The position numbers were made by a program, and so were the translations under genes. The notes under the pieces were generated by a model, which was not told the DNA's origin, did not search any database, and saw only the letters and a program-made list of their open reading frames with translations. A stretch of DNA of 64,000 bases from Lomentospora prolificans (taxonomy: Eukaryota > Ascomycota > Sordariomycetes > Microascales > Microascaceae). The stretch covers positions 3,051,501 through 3,115,500 of the forward strand of contig JARFXM010000011.1 of the NCBI GenBank assembly GCA_029532625.1. Direction: 5' to 3'. Shown here piece by piece: positions 1-11,767 of the stretch. The stretch's first letter is position 1; the number at the start of each line of letters is the position of its first letter.

Positions 1-1078
1 AATTATGTGCAGTCTGGAGAAGTAGACAGATGGCTTGGACAGATGTCAACTTGTGGTCTGCCATGAATCCACTCTGAAAGAGGGTTTCGATACTCTTGTC
101 AAACAAGACGCGAGCTGTATCCAAGTTGGCGCTGGCTAGACGAAGTCAGCAGAGGAGGTAGTTGAAGGGAAAAAAGGAACTTCGCCGCCACGGAACTAAC
201 CATTGACATTTATGGGACCGGGCGACGTTAGAAGTGGACTTTCGCCAATATGATACAGAGTTTGCTATACAAGCCCACGTTAGCAACCGGCTCGATGTGT
301 GGCCATCTTCTGCAGTGCCTACGGAGAGAAGTGCATAATATAACGCAATCCAAGATTTATCGCAGTCCTTCTGTAGAACATTGACCTCAAACTCCCGACG
401 GAAGGTCTGCATATGAACCACACTGTGCATCCAGGCAAGATGTGTTTGGTGAAGCGATATCAAGACGCGGCCCACTTCGACCGGAAAGAATATATCCCAC
501 GGGTCCTCTGTGACATCTCCCGAAACTGAGAGAGATGGGCTAGCTTGGCCGGAGGGCTCTCGTCCGACGAAGCGTTCTAGGACACTTCGGCGACCATGCG
601 CAAGGAACTGAAGTGCAGCAGCGGCTTCGTCGGTTAGACGAGTGTCGGTCGCTGGAGAAGACAGCAGCGACGGTAGCACCGCATCATTCGTCGGGCACGG
701 AAGCAGCGGATGGGGATCACCAGTGATCACATCTATATTGGGAGCTTCTCGAGTCGACAAACTTTCGCCGCTAGTTGACGGTATCGAGGGATCTGGTGTC
801 AAACTCGGCATATGTCGACCCGTGTGTGGAGTGTTTAGTTGATCGAGGTCATGTTCGGACACAATGTTGGCGCTAGTTCGGGACCGTAGGATGCTCCGGC
901 GCGCGGCTGCCCTTCTGGTGACGACAGCAACGGGCTCCCTCTGGCACGAGTTGGCCTTGTTTTGCCGGACACAATTCTGGCACGGAATTGTTTTGGAGCA
1001 GCGAACCTTGCGACGCACACATTCAGTGCATGCTAGCACTGTCCGCTGGCTATGTCGAACGGGCAATTGATCCGACAT
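1..1078 (-). CDS. Zn2Cys6 fungal transcription factor, 3' end outside window
   Basis: N-terminal part of a fungal zinc-cluster regulator. Residues 17-45 carry the full binuclear pattern C-x2-C-x6-C-x5-C-x2-C-x8-C (C17, C20, C27, C33, C36, C45), followed by a basic stretch (RRAAARR), the usual DNA-binding arrangement. The first exon runs 1078 to 201. A GTTAGT donor at 200 and a CAG acceptor ending at 132 define a 69-nt intron, after which the frame continues in phase (131 to 1) and ends in a stretch reading VQAICLLLQTAHN, typical of the fungal_trans regulatory domain. The start is an ATG at 1078 with no in-frame upstream candidate. The gene is cut by the window edge, so the effector domain is incomplete. 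The target genes cannot be inferred from the sequence. Confidence 0.88.
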
Positions 1079-2000
1079 ATGGGTATTCTTGGACTCTCAA
1101 CGACAATTCAAACACGTACGAGGTGAGGTGTAAGGATAAAGATGGGGCAATGGTGACTCGGCCGAGATTTAAATTTCTCGCTCGGGCCTCGCCTCTCTCC
1201 CTAGCCAACTTCGAAATCGAAGCTGAGAGTTATTAATCATGGAATGAATGAGGCCCCACACATATTGCGCGGCTCGGGGGCATGCCCCGAATCTGATCGC
1301 TTTGGAATTTATATTCAGGCCATACGGGTTATAGCTGCGCTCTATGGATATTGGTGATGCTATTTGAATCGTCTGTCACCTACTTTTAGAAGCAATAAAT
1401 AGTTCACCAGGCTTATCGTTACTCGACTCCGGGGCAGAGGGCTGCGAGAAAGCGGCAGATCTAGTGGGCTGAAGCATGGATTCCTTGAAGCTAGATGAGG
1501 GTACTTAAAGCATCTAGGTGCTCATATGTCTGTCTAACATTGGAAACACGGCAACATGCACGTTCATTTGTCAACAACGCAGCAATCGCCCACGACACCA
1601 CCTTGATCCTCGGGTGCCTTGTCAATCAGCTCGTTAGCATGACCACTAGGCCCAGCGGCTCTGACTCGTTAATTTCAAGATGGTTCGCCCCCTTTTCCAA
1701 GGGTGTTCACCTGTTGCTTGACGCCGCCAGCTGGTGCGAGTTTCTGTAACATCCGATCATGACATTGATGATGCGAGCTTGAATGATGTCATTCTGTGAT
1801 CAAGCATGTGAACGATGTATCATTGCTCGCAACTCAACTAGACTATGACAACATCAGAACATCACGGGTAGAAGAAGCGGCGACGAAACTATACCCTGCA
1901 GTGTGGCTATAAATCTGATTGATCGCTGAGCCTTAATACCTGACGACAACTAGACTACTAATTACACCATCCATTTATACCATCGCCCGCTATCACCAAG
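1079..2000. other. Intergenic region, shared divergent promoter
   Basis: It separates the minus-strand zinc-cluster regulator from the plus-strand Tudor-type gene, so it probably holds both promoters. Apart from a TATA-like element near its right end I see no supported gene. A short open frame at 1495-1749 has no ATG context or family resemblance. Confidence 0.5.
1908..1914 (+). promoter_or_regulatory. TATA-like box upstream of the Tudor-type gene
   Basis: TATAAAT lies 93 nt upstream of the ATG at 2001 and is followed by a leader with CA-rich context. The spacing fits a fungal core promoter, but it is judged by eye only. Confidence 0.45.
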
Positions 2001-2281
2001 ATGCCGTCAAACATCAAAGACAAAAATGGCGAGCCTCTCAAGGAAGGTGACCAGGTCTGGACGCCGTATAGAGGTGGAAAACATGAAGGCAAGGTGGATA
2101 AAGTCATTACAACCAGAGATGAGGCAGAACAGGAAGGCGTCAAAAACCCGCCAAAGGTAAGATTGTTGCCCTGGTCCCCGATCGAAAGTACGTAAAATAC
2201 TAAATTAAGAGCCAGGTTCTGTTCACTGACCAACATGGACACCATGTTAACCACAACCCCGGGACTTTGCAGCACAAGTGA
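2001..2281 (+). CDS. HVA1-family (hypervirulence-associated, Tudor-like) small protein
   Basis: A two-exon gene encoding 73 residues. Exon 1 is 2001-2156, a 59-nt intron (GTAAGA..CCAG) follows, and exon 2 is 2216-2281. The splice joins NPPK to VLFTDQHGHH in frame. The protein has the layout of the Hva1_TUDOR family: a DKNGEPLKEGDQVWTPYRGG start (a small beta-barrel entry with G-D-x-V), a central HEGKVDKVI strand, and a C-terminal VLFTDQHGHHVNHNPGTL segment. Members are known as stand-alone small proteins in fungi and bacteria; their biochemical role is not established. No signal peptide or membrane segment is visible, so it is probably cytosolic or nuclear. Family assignment is from recognition, not a search. 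Confidence 0.82.
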
Positions 2282-4184
2282 GTGGGGGAGCTTGGCCTAG
2301 ATCGTGGCCTTGACGAATAGTTTGCCCGTGAAACTCCATACTGTTTTCACCAGCCTCATTGGCCTCATCGCTGCATGGAACGCAGGCACAGGATGCGAAT
2401 TACAACTTCGAAGTTCAAGGAACCCGAACCTCTTTGGTTCCCGAAAGCCTAGGATTGGTGGACTACATACGTTCTTATGTCGGCGACTGGAACTATTCCT
2501 TCCATGAGTCCACGAAATTACGATGCATTCAACAATAAATCATTTTCAGCTTTGCTATGTCTACAACGAGCACTATGAACTCGGGACTGAGTGGACTGGG
2601 TGTCACAGCCAGCTGAAGGTTCATAGGAGGGTTTCGAAAAGCCTCACATAGAATTCAAGTGAACAACCAAGTGAACTGATCAATTCGATTATCAGCGCCC
2701 GGAGAACACGGGCACATCTTGAATCCGTCGTACAGACGTGGTATTTTGATTAAAAAAAAAAAGATGCTTCAACCCCCAAATAGTTGACTCCGAGAACCCG
2801 CTAAAGAAACGCCTGCAAGTATGTATAGCTTTGCCACGTAGTGCTCAGAACATCCCACCGTCGTTTGTATTCTGCTGCTCGATACATCCGGGGCGCCATT
2901 CACTACCTTCTCTTTTCATGGCGTTATCGGGATGACTCGTCAGTAATTTGACGGGGGTACAGAATGTGTGAACGTCGGGATGCCACTTCTGCTGTCGAAA
3001 CAACTGGATATCCTCAACAAGTATCCCATCGGAAATATTGGCAAGACTTTTCTGATTAGTCGGGAAGGAATAATGTCCAAGCTAGGCCAGTCACATATAA
3101 ATAACTACGCGGAATACTCCGGCGAGTTGATTGACGATGCCAAATTTCTTGTGATGTGTGGCTTGCTCCAGTGCTGTTGTGAAAGCTCAACCTTCGGCCC
3201 GTCTGGTGACGTCTAGCCAAGGATCCATGCGTAATTATGCTAGTGTAACATATACAGCGCTTAGATGACGGCTATCCTGCTTCTCTTATTTATTTGCCGA
3301 TTTTTCTTTAGAACTGGGATGTGATCTTTCTTCTTTCGTCCCTTTTCCACGTCCATCAGCTTTGAAAACGAGTGGTCGGAGAATATGGCCGGAGCGCCCT
3401 GAACGCCACATGTGGATGCGACACTGGCCGCTCCTTCCAGGTTTTGGGTGTGTGCTGTGCCTCCTCTTGCACAAGCGATTATTGGGTGGTGAGAGTAAAA
3501 TGTGCAAGGCGGCATTGCCCGTCGTCATGTAGGGGGTTTGCACAGATCAAATGTATTAAATGCGTTAATCTAGACGATTATTATCATCTTCCATCATCGA
3601 AATTCCCTTGTGCGAAAATCTACCCGCTTGATACCCGAGAATCAAGTCTACATTGATATAGAATAATATCGGGAGTAGTTTAAATTTAGCGCTGGCCGAT
3701 ACGCTGGTCAAGAAGTTACATGTCCCTGGCATGTCAACTTTACCAAATTGGTTCAAGTCGATTGATTGATATTATCATTCTCGTAGTTCCACTCAACAAT
3801 GACCTAGTCCCGCCAAAGTATGGAAATCGGAGAGGCAAGAGTCGACGATTCTATTAGAAAATAAACCCGGGGACTGATGATAGGGGAAGATTCCGGGAAA
3901 ATTGCGTCAGGGGTCTTAGGGAGGGAGCGGCCCAACAGGGGAATGCATCAGCTCCTATCCATTTATATCGTGGAGGGTGGCGGCGGACTGACCGTGACGC
4001 CCACACCCCTGATCTCCGTTTTAGGTCTCAGGATCCCAGCGGCGTTTAAAAAAAAACGATAATACTTCCTTCTGGCTTGCCTATTGTTCCCGCTCGCTTT
4101 ACGTGATAATCCATAAGATGGGTTCCCTCGCCCGATCCAGCGACCAGATTCAACAGTCGCAACTTCAGCCCAAATTCGACCACA
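2282..4184. other. Intergenic, with a possible broken small secreted protein at about 2304-2621
   Basis: At 2304-2400 a frame without ATG reads like a signal peptide (hydrophobic VFTSLIGLIAAWNA). At 2380-2525 a different frame reads NYNFEVQGTRTSLVPESLG and YIRSYVGDWNYSFHEST, and at 2550-2605 a third piece reads LCYVYNEHYELG. Together these look like a small secreted protein that has lost its start and its frame, but I cannot name a family. The rest (2650-4184) shows only chance-sized frames and a poly-A run at 2753-2763. Confidence 0.3.
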
Positions 4185-4727
4185 ATGGGAATCGTCACCG
4201 CCGCTTCGGGTGCCGGCATCGATGCGGCCGGGGCAGTAGCCGGATCCGGTCTCGATAACACAACGAAAATTATCATCCTTTCCCTCATCATCCTCCTCAT
4301 GGCCATAGCAATTGGAGTAGCTGTGGCGCACCACCGCAAAAAGTCCAAGGGAGAAAGCGGAAACAGTCCCAACAGCTCCTCCTCGGCCAGTCACCCACCC
4401 GAAGGCCCACCAGTCGCCTATGTTCCGGCCCAGCAATCAGCTTTCGACACCGAAATCATCGGGAGAGCGCATGCGACCGACGAAGAGCGTGCGCAAGATG
4501 TGGCAGCCGAATATCATAGGCCTAGCGCGGGCGTTACTTGGCTCCAGATACCTGGCACAAAATATGAAGCGGTCTCAGTTCCGAGTCCTGCTTTGGATCT
4601 GAGAGGGAGTCCCCGATATGGACCCGGTACGCCACCCAAGTGGCAGACGAAACATAATCACCACGACGAAGGGGATAATGCCGACACAGTTGGACTTCTT
4701 TCAGGGGAGAATCGGAAGCCAAGGTGA
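4185..4727 (+). CDS. Single-pass membrane protein of unknown function
   Basis: An uninterrupted 180-residue frame from a real ATG. Residues 1-25 are small and Ala/Gly-rich. Residues 28-48 form one strongly hydrophobic segment (IIILSLIILLMAIAIGV core), followed directly by HHRKKSKG, a stop-transfer cluster placing the C-terminal 130 residues in the cytosol. The tail is Ser/Pro-rich and hydrophilic, as in fungal stress-sensor-like or mid2-like proteins, but I see no Ser/Thr-rich extracellular domain, so that comparison is weak. An out-of-frame upstream ATG at 4118 opens a frame of about 46 codons that overlaps this start and could dampen translation, or may mean the true first exon differs. Function unknown. 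Confidence 0.55.
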   Translation: MGIVTAASGAGIDAAGAVAGSGLDNTTKIIILSLIILLMAIAIGVAVAHHRKKSKGESGNSPNSSSSASHPPEGPPVAYVPAQQSAFDTEIIGRAHATDEERAQDVAAEYHRPSAGVTWLQIPGTKYEAVSVPSPALDLRGSPRYGPGTPPKWQTKHNHHDEGDNADTVGLLSGENRKPR

Positions 4728-7154
4728 CACTGGTTTTGCTTATTTAGGCGAACGTTTGGCAGGGTAGTGGTGGTTGCTCTAGTTCTTGGATACTATATGT
4801 GCATATGGGAAGACTATTTACCACGCACAGATGGAAAGGCTCCTGATAGGCGAACGCAAACTTCCAACTATAGTTTGCGAAAGAGCTATCGTCTTCACCA
4901 TATGCCTTTTTCATCGCGGCTATAGCCTCGATGTCTAAAGGCTTTGATTCTCTGTTCTGCCTTCCTGGCAATGAACAGGTGTTAATCGGGCTGGGTTTGC
5001 CGGGAGCGATCTGTGTTTGGTCCAACTGAACGCCGTCCGCCTTCCATAGCTGCCTCTAGCAGCTTCCCAACAACCGCCCTATTCCCTTGATTTTGAAAGT
5101 ATTCCGTGGAGTTGGACAGAAGGCGGAGCCAAGCTCTACGCCAGACCACCGGCTCAATGCTCCGTGATATCTATCTATTAATAGCATGTGATGCCAGCGA
5201 TTGGATTTTCAAATTTTTACAGAGATATGACTTCGATATGTTAAGCTGCATAAACAAAGCCGGAGAACCTATGAATATTCCCTTCCATATTCATATCTTG
5301 CCCATTGATGATAGTGAGACCCGTGTGCAGAATTGGACAAGAGGACGTATTATGACTCAAGATCCTCAATACTACCTCCGCCCGTCGTTGTCATCGAGGC
5401 AGTAGCTATACCGTGAATAGGAGCCAAGTATCACCAGCTGTATACCGTGTGATCCAAACAAACTCGTAAAGGACAATAGAGCTGCGGCAGGTAATCTTTA
5501 TTGATCTGCTCGAATGTGGCTTTCCATGTCGCCACGATTGAGTTGGACGTGGCGTCGTATACGCACATCAGCGTGAATAAGCTGTGCCGCGTGGCGTTAT
5601 CAAGGCAAACTGACATCTTACTATATTGCGAAAAGCCGATGGGCTTGATCTTCGTCCATCGCTGATATTTGGTCGACCGACTTGTGGCTTCCAGTTAACA
5701 TCTCGGCGACGTCCACACCGCGTGTGAAGTGACTAGAACCAGCTCCTCGTTATTTTTGGACAGGAAGGCACTAAGGCCACGGGATCCTTCTTCCCCTAGG
5801 CGGGGAAAGAATAGTTGGGAGTCGTCCGCGTTGTTGACAAGTATCAACGATGGCCCGAGATCTTCGCACTGCAACCAATTGCGGACCCGACCGACATCGA
5901 AGCGGGGTGAGCCCTATCAGCCAGTGTATATGGAGTCTCCGTGCATTGGACCGGTATAATTTCTAACAAAAAAAGTCATACACATACAAAGTTTACGGGA
6001 GAGTCTTTGCCTAGGATAGAAGCTAGTGTTGAGTCTGCAGAATATATAACTCAACATCCATCGCGCTACACTTTGGCCTAGACATGTCTCAAGTTACATG
6101 GAGTTGATCCCACCTATACCATAGAACATATCATTGGAGCTGCCTGAAGCCGTGGCTGTCGAGGACTTCCAATACATTGTCCCAGGCGCTTTCTCTCAGC
6201 ATAGAATTGGGACTTTTCGGACCACGCTGATAAGATCACCACTATGAGCAAGCGCATCAGCTCGCTAGCGGCGAATAAGACAGGTTGTTTCATGGATTCT
6301 TTTTTCCACTTCCTGTTCATTGTTGTCTAATCTTGCCTAATCTTGTAGAATAGACATTCGTCAATCTAGGACTATCCAAGTTGATGGCTTGAAGTGTCTT
6401 CGATGAAACGATTGACGAATCTGCATAGCCCTACATCTTTGACTGACCAATGAGATGGAGGAGAAAGCGATATATCTGGCTGGAAAGAATGCGTGTTACT
6501 GCGTCGAACTGCAATGGTTGAGGGAAGGTACCACTATATTGATGTAGTCTTACGGCTCACTGGATCATTGCGAGGTTCCTCAGTACTAACCAGCATGCTA
6601 ACCTTATTTCCCTAGCCCTCAGTCATTAACTGATGCTTTCTTCCAAGGTTAGAGCGGACTACTATAGATCCATTGAAGGTGAATCCTGCGCTGCTATAGC
6701 ATAGAGAGCCTCCACTGGAGTAACGCCTTTACTGCCTATTATGAATAGCTGATTATAGACCAGGCGTCTTCACTTGATCTCAATTGCTCCTTCTCTGTCC
6801 AAGCTCCAGCTCCCAGCTCCTACCTGCCTCAAGAGTCCTATGCACTTGCAGGCTTTAAATTAATCCTCCATCTCAAACATCATTTCTTTCCTTCTAGTTT
6901 CTCCTTTCTCTTCCTCAGCACGAATCATTTCCTTAATTCTTCACTCTCCATCAGCTCTCCAACTCTTCAGTTTCTCAAGTTTCTCTTGTCGTTCAAGTAC
7001 CCAGACTAAGGCTCATCCTGTCATCCTATCGCTAGAAACAAAATATCAAGCCCATCAATCAATCACTTGGTAGGCCTTACATCCACTGAGCCTACACTTA
7101 CCATTTATCCAAACAGACGCCTGATGTTACTCAAACAGGAAAAATCAGCCCACG
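4728..7154. other. Long intergenic region; pyrimidine-rich leader before the subtilase-like gene
   Basis: No gene I can support. Short frames at 5106-5405, 5431-5616 (minus) and 5729-5959 do not join into one product and match no family I know. From about 6780 to 7000 the plus strand is CT-rich, as is common in fungal promoters just upstream of transcription starts, and leads into the ATG at 7155. Confidence 0.4.
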
Positions 7155-9516
7155 ATGAAAATTTTCAGGGTCCTCTTCGTTCTCATCCTCAACCTCCTGG
7201 CTAGCGAGGTCGCCATCTGCAAAGGTAAGTAGTAGTTCCTAGTTAGGTTCCACGTGCCCAGCCCATTGCTGTTCTCGGCAGCCCAACTTACTAAATCTCG
7301 CCCTAGCCCAGAATCCTGGAGCCGATCCAGCCTCAGAAGTGATAATTGAGAAACCCGCTGTACTACATCTACGCCGAATTTCGCAGCTCGTCACGGATCC
7401 CCTGCAAGACCGGGATGGTCCCTACCACTATCATCGCTCTGCAGGAGAGGGCATTACAGTCTTTGTTGTCGGCACAGGCTTAGTGTATGGTAGAATAGAA
7501 ATCAAGGTAAGATAATACCTCGTTCCTGTCTGCCCCTTCATCGGGCGCAGCGGAAATGGAGATGGAACAAAGTCGAGGCTTGAAGGTATTTGCTGACTCA
7601 CGTCTGTGAAATCTGAAAATTATTATAGAAGGAATTGCGCTTGCTCGGTAAAAGCCTCGATGATTACTTTGCGGAGGTCCCTTCTAGTGCTTTTGACTCC
7701 CCGGATGACGCACCGGACATTTCGAATACTGCGCAGCGTTCGGATTCTTGGTACTGGGGCCGCACCGGTCATGGCACGGCTTCCGCGTCTCTAGTCCTTG
7801 GGAACAGGCATGGAGTAGCAAAGAAAGCAAGCCTCTACACCATTCGCGCGTGGAGAGCATTGAGTGGGATGCCTCCTGGAGCCATCTATACCACCCCAGA
7901 GGCCATGAAAATGGCTCTTAACCATATAACTTCTGTCATTGTAGACAGACAGCTCCAACGTCGATCTGTAATTCTCGTCAACATCCGTAAGTCAGACTTA
8001 TTTATGTTTGAAATGCTGGAAAACCAAGAGTCAATAGGACCTAACCATCGCGTCTACAGCAAACAGAGGGGACGACGAAGAAACGGCGCGGCAGTACGAG
8101 AATGTTTGGGTTGAAGCCCTGACTTCTTTTCGAATGCTGAATGCAGTTGTAGTCACGTACGCAGGGAATGATGGGCCAGTCGTAGATGAAGAAACATGCC
8201 AATGGCGTACCAAAGAGCTTCCGCACCCGAATCGATATCCCCAGCAGCTTGCCGATAGGTTTCCCGAACTCATCGTTGTGGGGGCACTGGCAGTGGATGG
8301 CACATACGCGTATGAAAACTCTCCGCTTATTCCTAACCATCCTGCTCCTATTTATGCGCAAGGCTACGACTTATTGGTGAAGGATTTCACTTCATCTGGC
8401 GGTACCTACGATCATAAGGTATCCGATGGGTCTCTTTCCGCGGCTATTGTGGTAGGTTGTCTCTTATCTCCAGGCGAAGGCGTTCTTAAAAGGGATCAGC
8501 ACTAACTACTAGATCCTTGAGACAGGCTGGCTTAGCGGCCTACTTTATGGCCCACCCGAGATGGAGCGGGGCGGTAGGAGGACCTCTCAGTACGGCGGAT
8601 GTAGCACACCCCGGAGTACTGCTCAATGGGGCCTTGGGCACTGTTGCATGGAAGCGCTTCGTCGCTACAGATGAGGCCCATATCGCTTCAGACTTGTGGC
8701 GGAAACTGCCGGGTCCGTGCTTGCCAGACTTTGACCGCTTGGTTGACGAGTACCCCTTCACGATTCCACACCCAAGCCTTTTAGGGATGGTCCAAAATTA
8801 TGTTCATGGGCTTCAACCTGGTATGTAGGATTTGCTTTCGAAGTCGTTATTTGGTGGACCATGCTAATAATAATCAATTGCTCTGTCTAGGGATCCCCCA
8901 AGAATGCCAATTACCTGAACTCATGGCAGCTCAGGGCAAATTTTTGGCTCATCGACAACAGGACCCGGCAGGCGGTGATAACTCGGTCTGCTCCGGCGCA
9001 TCCCCCCTGGACGCCAACCGCACGGCGCCAAGTGCCGCTCCCACCCCTGTTCCGCCACCGACTTCGATTGACGACTGGAGCGATCTCGGCTGCTTTGAGC
9101 TCACTCCACAGTTCGTCAAGGACTCCAACACAAGCTACACCGTCGATCCCAAGACTTCGCTTGAGGGATGCGCCCAGTTCTGCTGCGGTGACATGTTCTT
9201 CGCGGTTCAGGCCGGTACCACGTGCATCTGCATGGATACTCCTACGCAAATCCTGTTTCCGGACGTCGGCGCGGAGAACTGCGCTGTACCTTGTAGCGGG
9301 AACGGACAGCAGACATGTGGTGGCGCCAGCGCCTCGAGGGTATTTTTGAGTCGGGTGGATGGAGCTGACAAGCTTTGCCCTAACAAGGGGATTGCAAATG
9401 GCCAGGGAGGCGATACAGAACCGCCAGCGGGGTCTAAAGGAAGCGGGTTACTTGAGGAGGACGGCTTCTATTTCCCGATTGGGACACCCGGAACGTCGAG
9501 AATGGGCGAGCCGTAG
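7155..9516 (+). CDS. Secreted subtilisin-like (S8) protein with C-terminal WSC domain; catalytic Asp replaced
   Basis: Six exons: 7155-7224, 7307-7506, 7629-7986, 8060-8451, 8526-8820 and 8891-9516, giving 646 residues with all introns GT..AG and in phase. Residues 1-23 are a signal peptide (MKIFRVLFVLILNLLASEVA). The peptidase S8 domain spans about 70-360: the His motif is TGHGTASASLVLG (H138), the oxyanion Asn is in TYAGNDG (N246), and the Ser motif is DGSLSAAIVAGLAAY (S334). The Asp motif, however, reads TVFVVGTGL, with Gly79 (GGC) where families have Asp (GAC). A Pro/Ala-rich linker leads to a Cys-rich WSC domain at about 500-600, starting DWSDLGCFEL, a putative carbohydrate-binding module. 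Probably a secreted, wall-associated pseudoprotease or a very weak protease. Confidence 0.88.
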
Positions 9517-11767
9517 ACTAGACAAGGACAGATGCGTGAAGAGGGATTCCAAGAGAACCAAGACGAACAATTGGTGATAAAGTATTGAAATTCAAGAAGA
9601 CCATGTCAGTAGAATGTTCAGGTTCAACTTATAACTGTGCCATCATCCAACAACCTCGTGAATGTTGAAACAAGTCCTTATTATAGGGGTAATCCCCCTA
9701 TATATGTCTTCGCAAACGATGCGGCCATATTTTCCAAGCTAGGTCAGTTACCCAAAAGACTGAGAGAATGGTGAGCTGGTGGCTGGACATGGAGAAGTAG
9801 ATATTGTCCATCGGCTTCCCATGTTGAAATACGTTGCATACTATGTTGGATAAAGCGTTATTCGAGACGCTTGTTCCGATGGGGCCTCTTTATCGTAAGA
9901 TTCTAGACTGTGCGCTTTTCAACGGTGTGTTTGGGGGGGAAAGAATCAGCCATAAGAGAGATGTCGCAAGTGAGGTCTAAGTCGAGGACGTTTCAATTGA
10001 CCAACTCCTAGCCATCATCTGGTCTATATGTAATATTACCGAATTCTTATATCCAAATTCACGTCTCTGCTGTATTTGCACCTGGAATAGTGCCTAATCC
10101 TTTCCAATTCGTAATACCCGACGTTGAATCTCCAAGAATTCTTAAGGCCGGTCCACCCGTTTTACTCCCATCTTTATTTTCTGGCCCAGTACGAAGCGTC
10201 ATCTCCAGTCAAGGCGGTCAAACGTCAGCAAGAGTTAGAAGTTTGGCAGTGAAGACAACCGACTCGACTTGCTTCTGCCGTGAATGATATGCTCAGTCAG
10301 TCTCGTGAGTTGGATGTAACAACTGTGCGCTGGGGTAACCTCTCCGCCCGGCAGACCCTGGCACGCACAACCCTCGATTGTGATGAAGGGAACGCCGAGC
10401 GTCTGATCAGGATTAAAGCGATTCCCTTTCCTGCCAACTTTTTAAATCTACCACATCCATCGCACTCTTTCTAGACTGACAACCCTAGTTACGAACCCCC
10501 GAGTCAATATCTATTGGGGTGGACTCGTGTTCAGAATTTCATCTGCGCAAAACATGTTGGGCCGTCCACGATCGCTTCAGGAACCCCCTGAGGAGCCCTC
10601 GTAGCGCCACGCGTCGCTAATTCCCTTCCCGCATGGCCTGGGCTCAAGTTTATGTCGACAGACGCCGCGGCGTCACGTGAATATCCGAGGTAAGTATGAG
10701 AAGGTCCGCAACAGAAGGCCCGGGAGAGAATGTAAGACGAGTACGATGAGGGTTGGCTGAGGGTTGGGAAGTAGATTGACTTTGAGGCAATGTCGCTTCT
10801 GTTCCAACCGCCCGAGGCGGTGGTGGCCCGATCTGACGTTTCCCATCGTCGGACGGGATCAAGGACAACATATCCCGTGGCCTGCGCTGTACACACACGT
10901 AGCGGGGAAGAAGGTCATCGTGACCTTGCAGTTGAGGTGGTGCTCTATTACAAGGGGTGCTCTTGTGCGCTGCATTTCGTTGGGGAGCTAGGAGTACAAC
11001 GTCTCCAGGTCACCGAACTCTGAACATTACCTGTTTCCTGGGTATGCTTACAGCCTTCCGGGCCCATAATACCAAGCCGCTGGTGACAAGGGGCTGTATT
11101 GATCCCTTCCTTCTTTGCCCCTTCACTGGAGATGGAATTATTATCCCGCTCTTTCACACTATCAAGCCCACGCAGACATCTTGCTACCAGAGGATCTTCC
11201 ATCGTGGGAGGGTTAAGAAAAGAACGAAAGAAATAGCTCTCGAAGGGAGTGGGATGAAAGCCCCTATCTTATACTGAACTGTTGGACGACTAATCGCTTG
11301 CCCGAAGCTGCCGGCCCACTTGTAGCTCTTGTCGCCTATCATGCCGCACCAACCGTACGACAGTAGGCGTTATAACTATTTCTGATCTTCTTAGGTTGAT
11401 AAATAGGATTTTATGTGAAACGATTCTATTTTTCTATTTTATATGGGAACAATTAATAAAATGAGGTACCTTGATAGGTCTTTCAGGAACGGTAACATTT
11501 TTGATACTGTTGAGCAGCCACCGAAGGCTTGGTTCGAACCGACGGGTAGGCTAGTATAGATGGTTGAAGTAGGGTCAGTCTTATGACTAAGCACTCCTGC
11601 GACTTCGAGCCGACAATTATCCCCTCAGGCTCAAGACGAACTGGATACGAAGCGGAAAAACACGCACCACTAGCGGGCCTCGAGGAACATTAACCACCCT
11701 GCTCCCAACCGCCCGAATACGCTCAAGCTATATTATTATTCAACATTGTCAAAATTTCTCAGTAGTC
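9517..11767. other. Intergenic region, no supported gene
   Basis: I see only chance-sized frames on both strands (for example 10531-10896 minus and 10957-11277 plus). Around 11530 there is a self-complementary GGTTCGAACC resembling a Pol III B box, but no tRNA fold could be built around it. The promoter of the methyltransferase gene must lie at the right end. Confidence 0.4.

Noticed and set aside
8513..8525. Acceptor at ACTACTAG (8512) in the subtilase-like gene
   Set aside because: It shifts the frame into a stop; the CAG at 8525 restores IVAGLAAY, the expected motif.
11517..11640. tRNA-like look: GGTTCGAACC and GTCTTATGACTAAG
   Set aside because: No acceptor, D or T stem can be paired around these words; a self-complementary GGTTCGAACC alone is not evidence of a tRNA.
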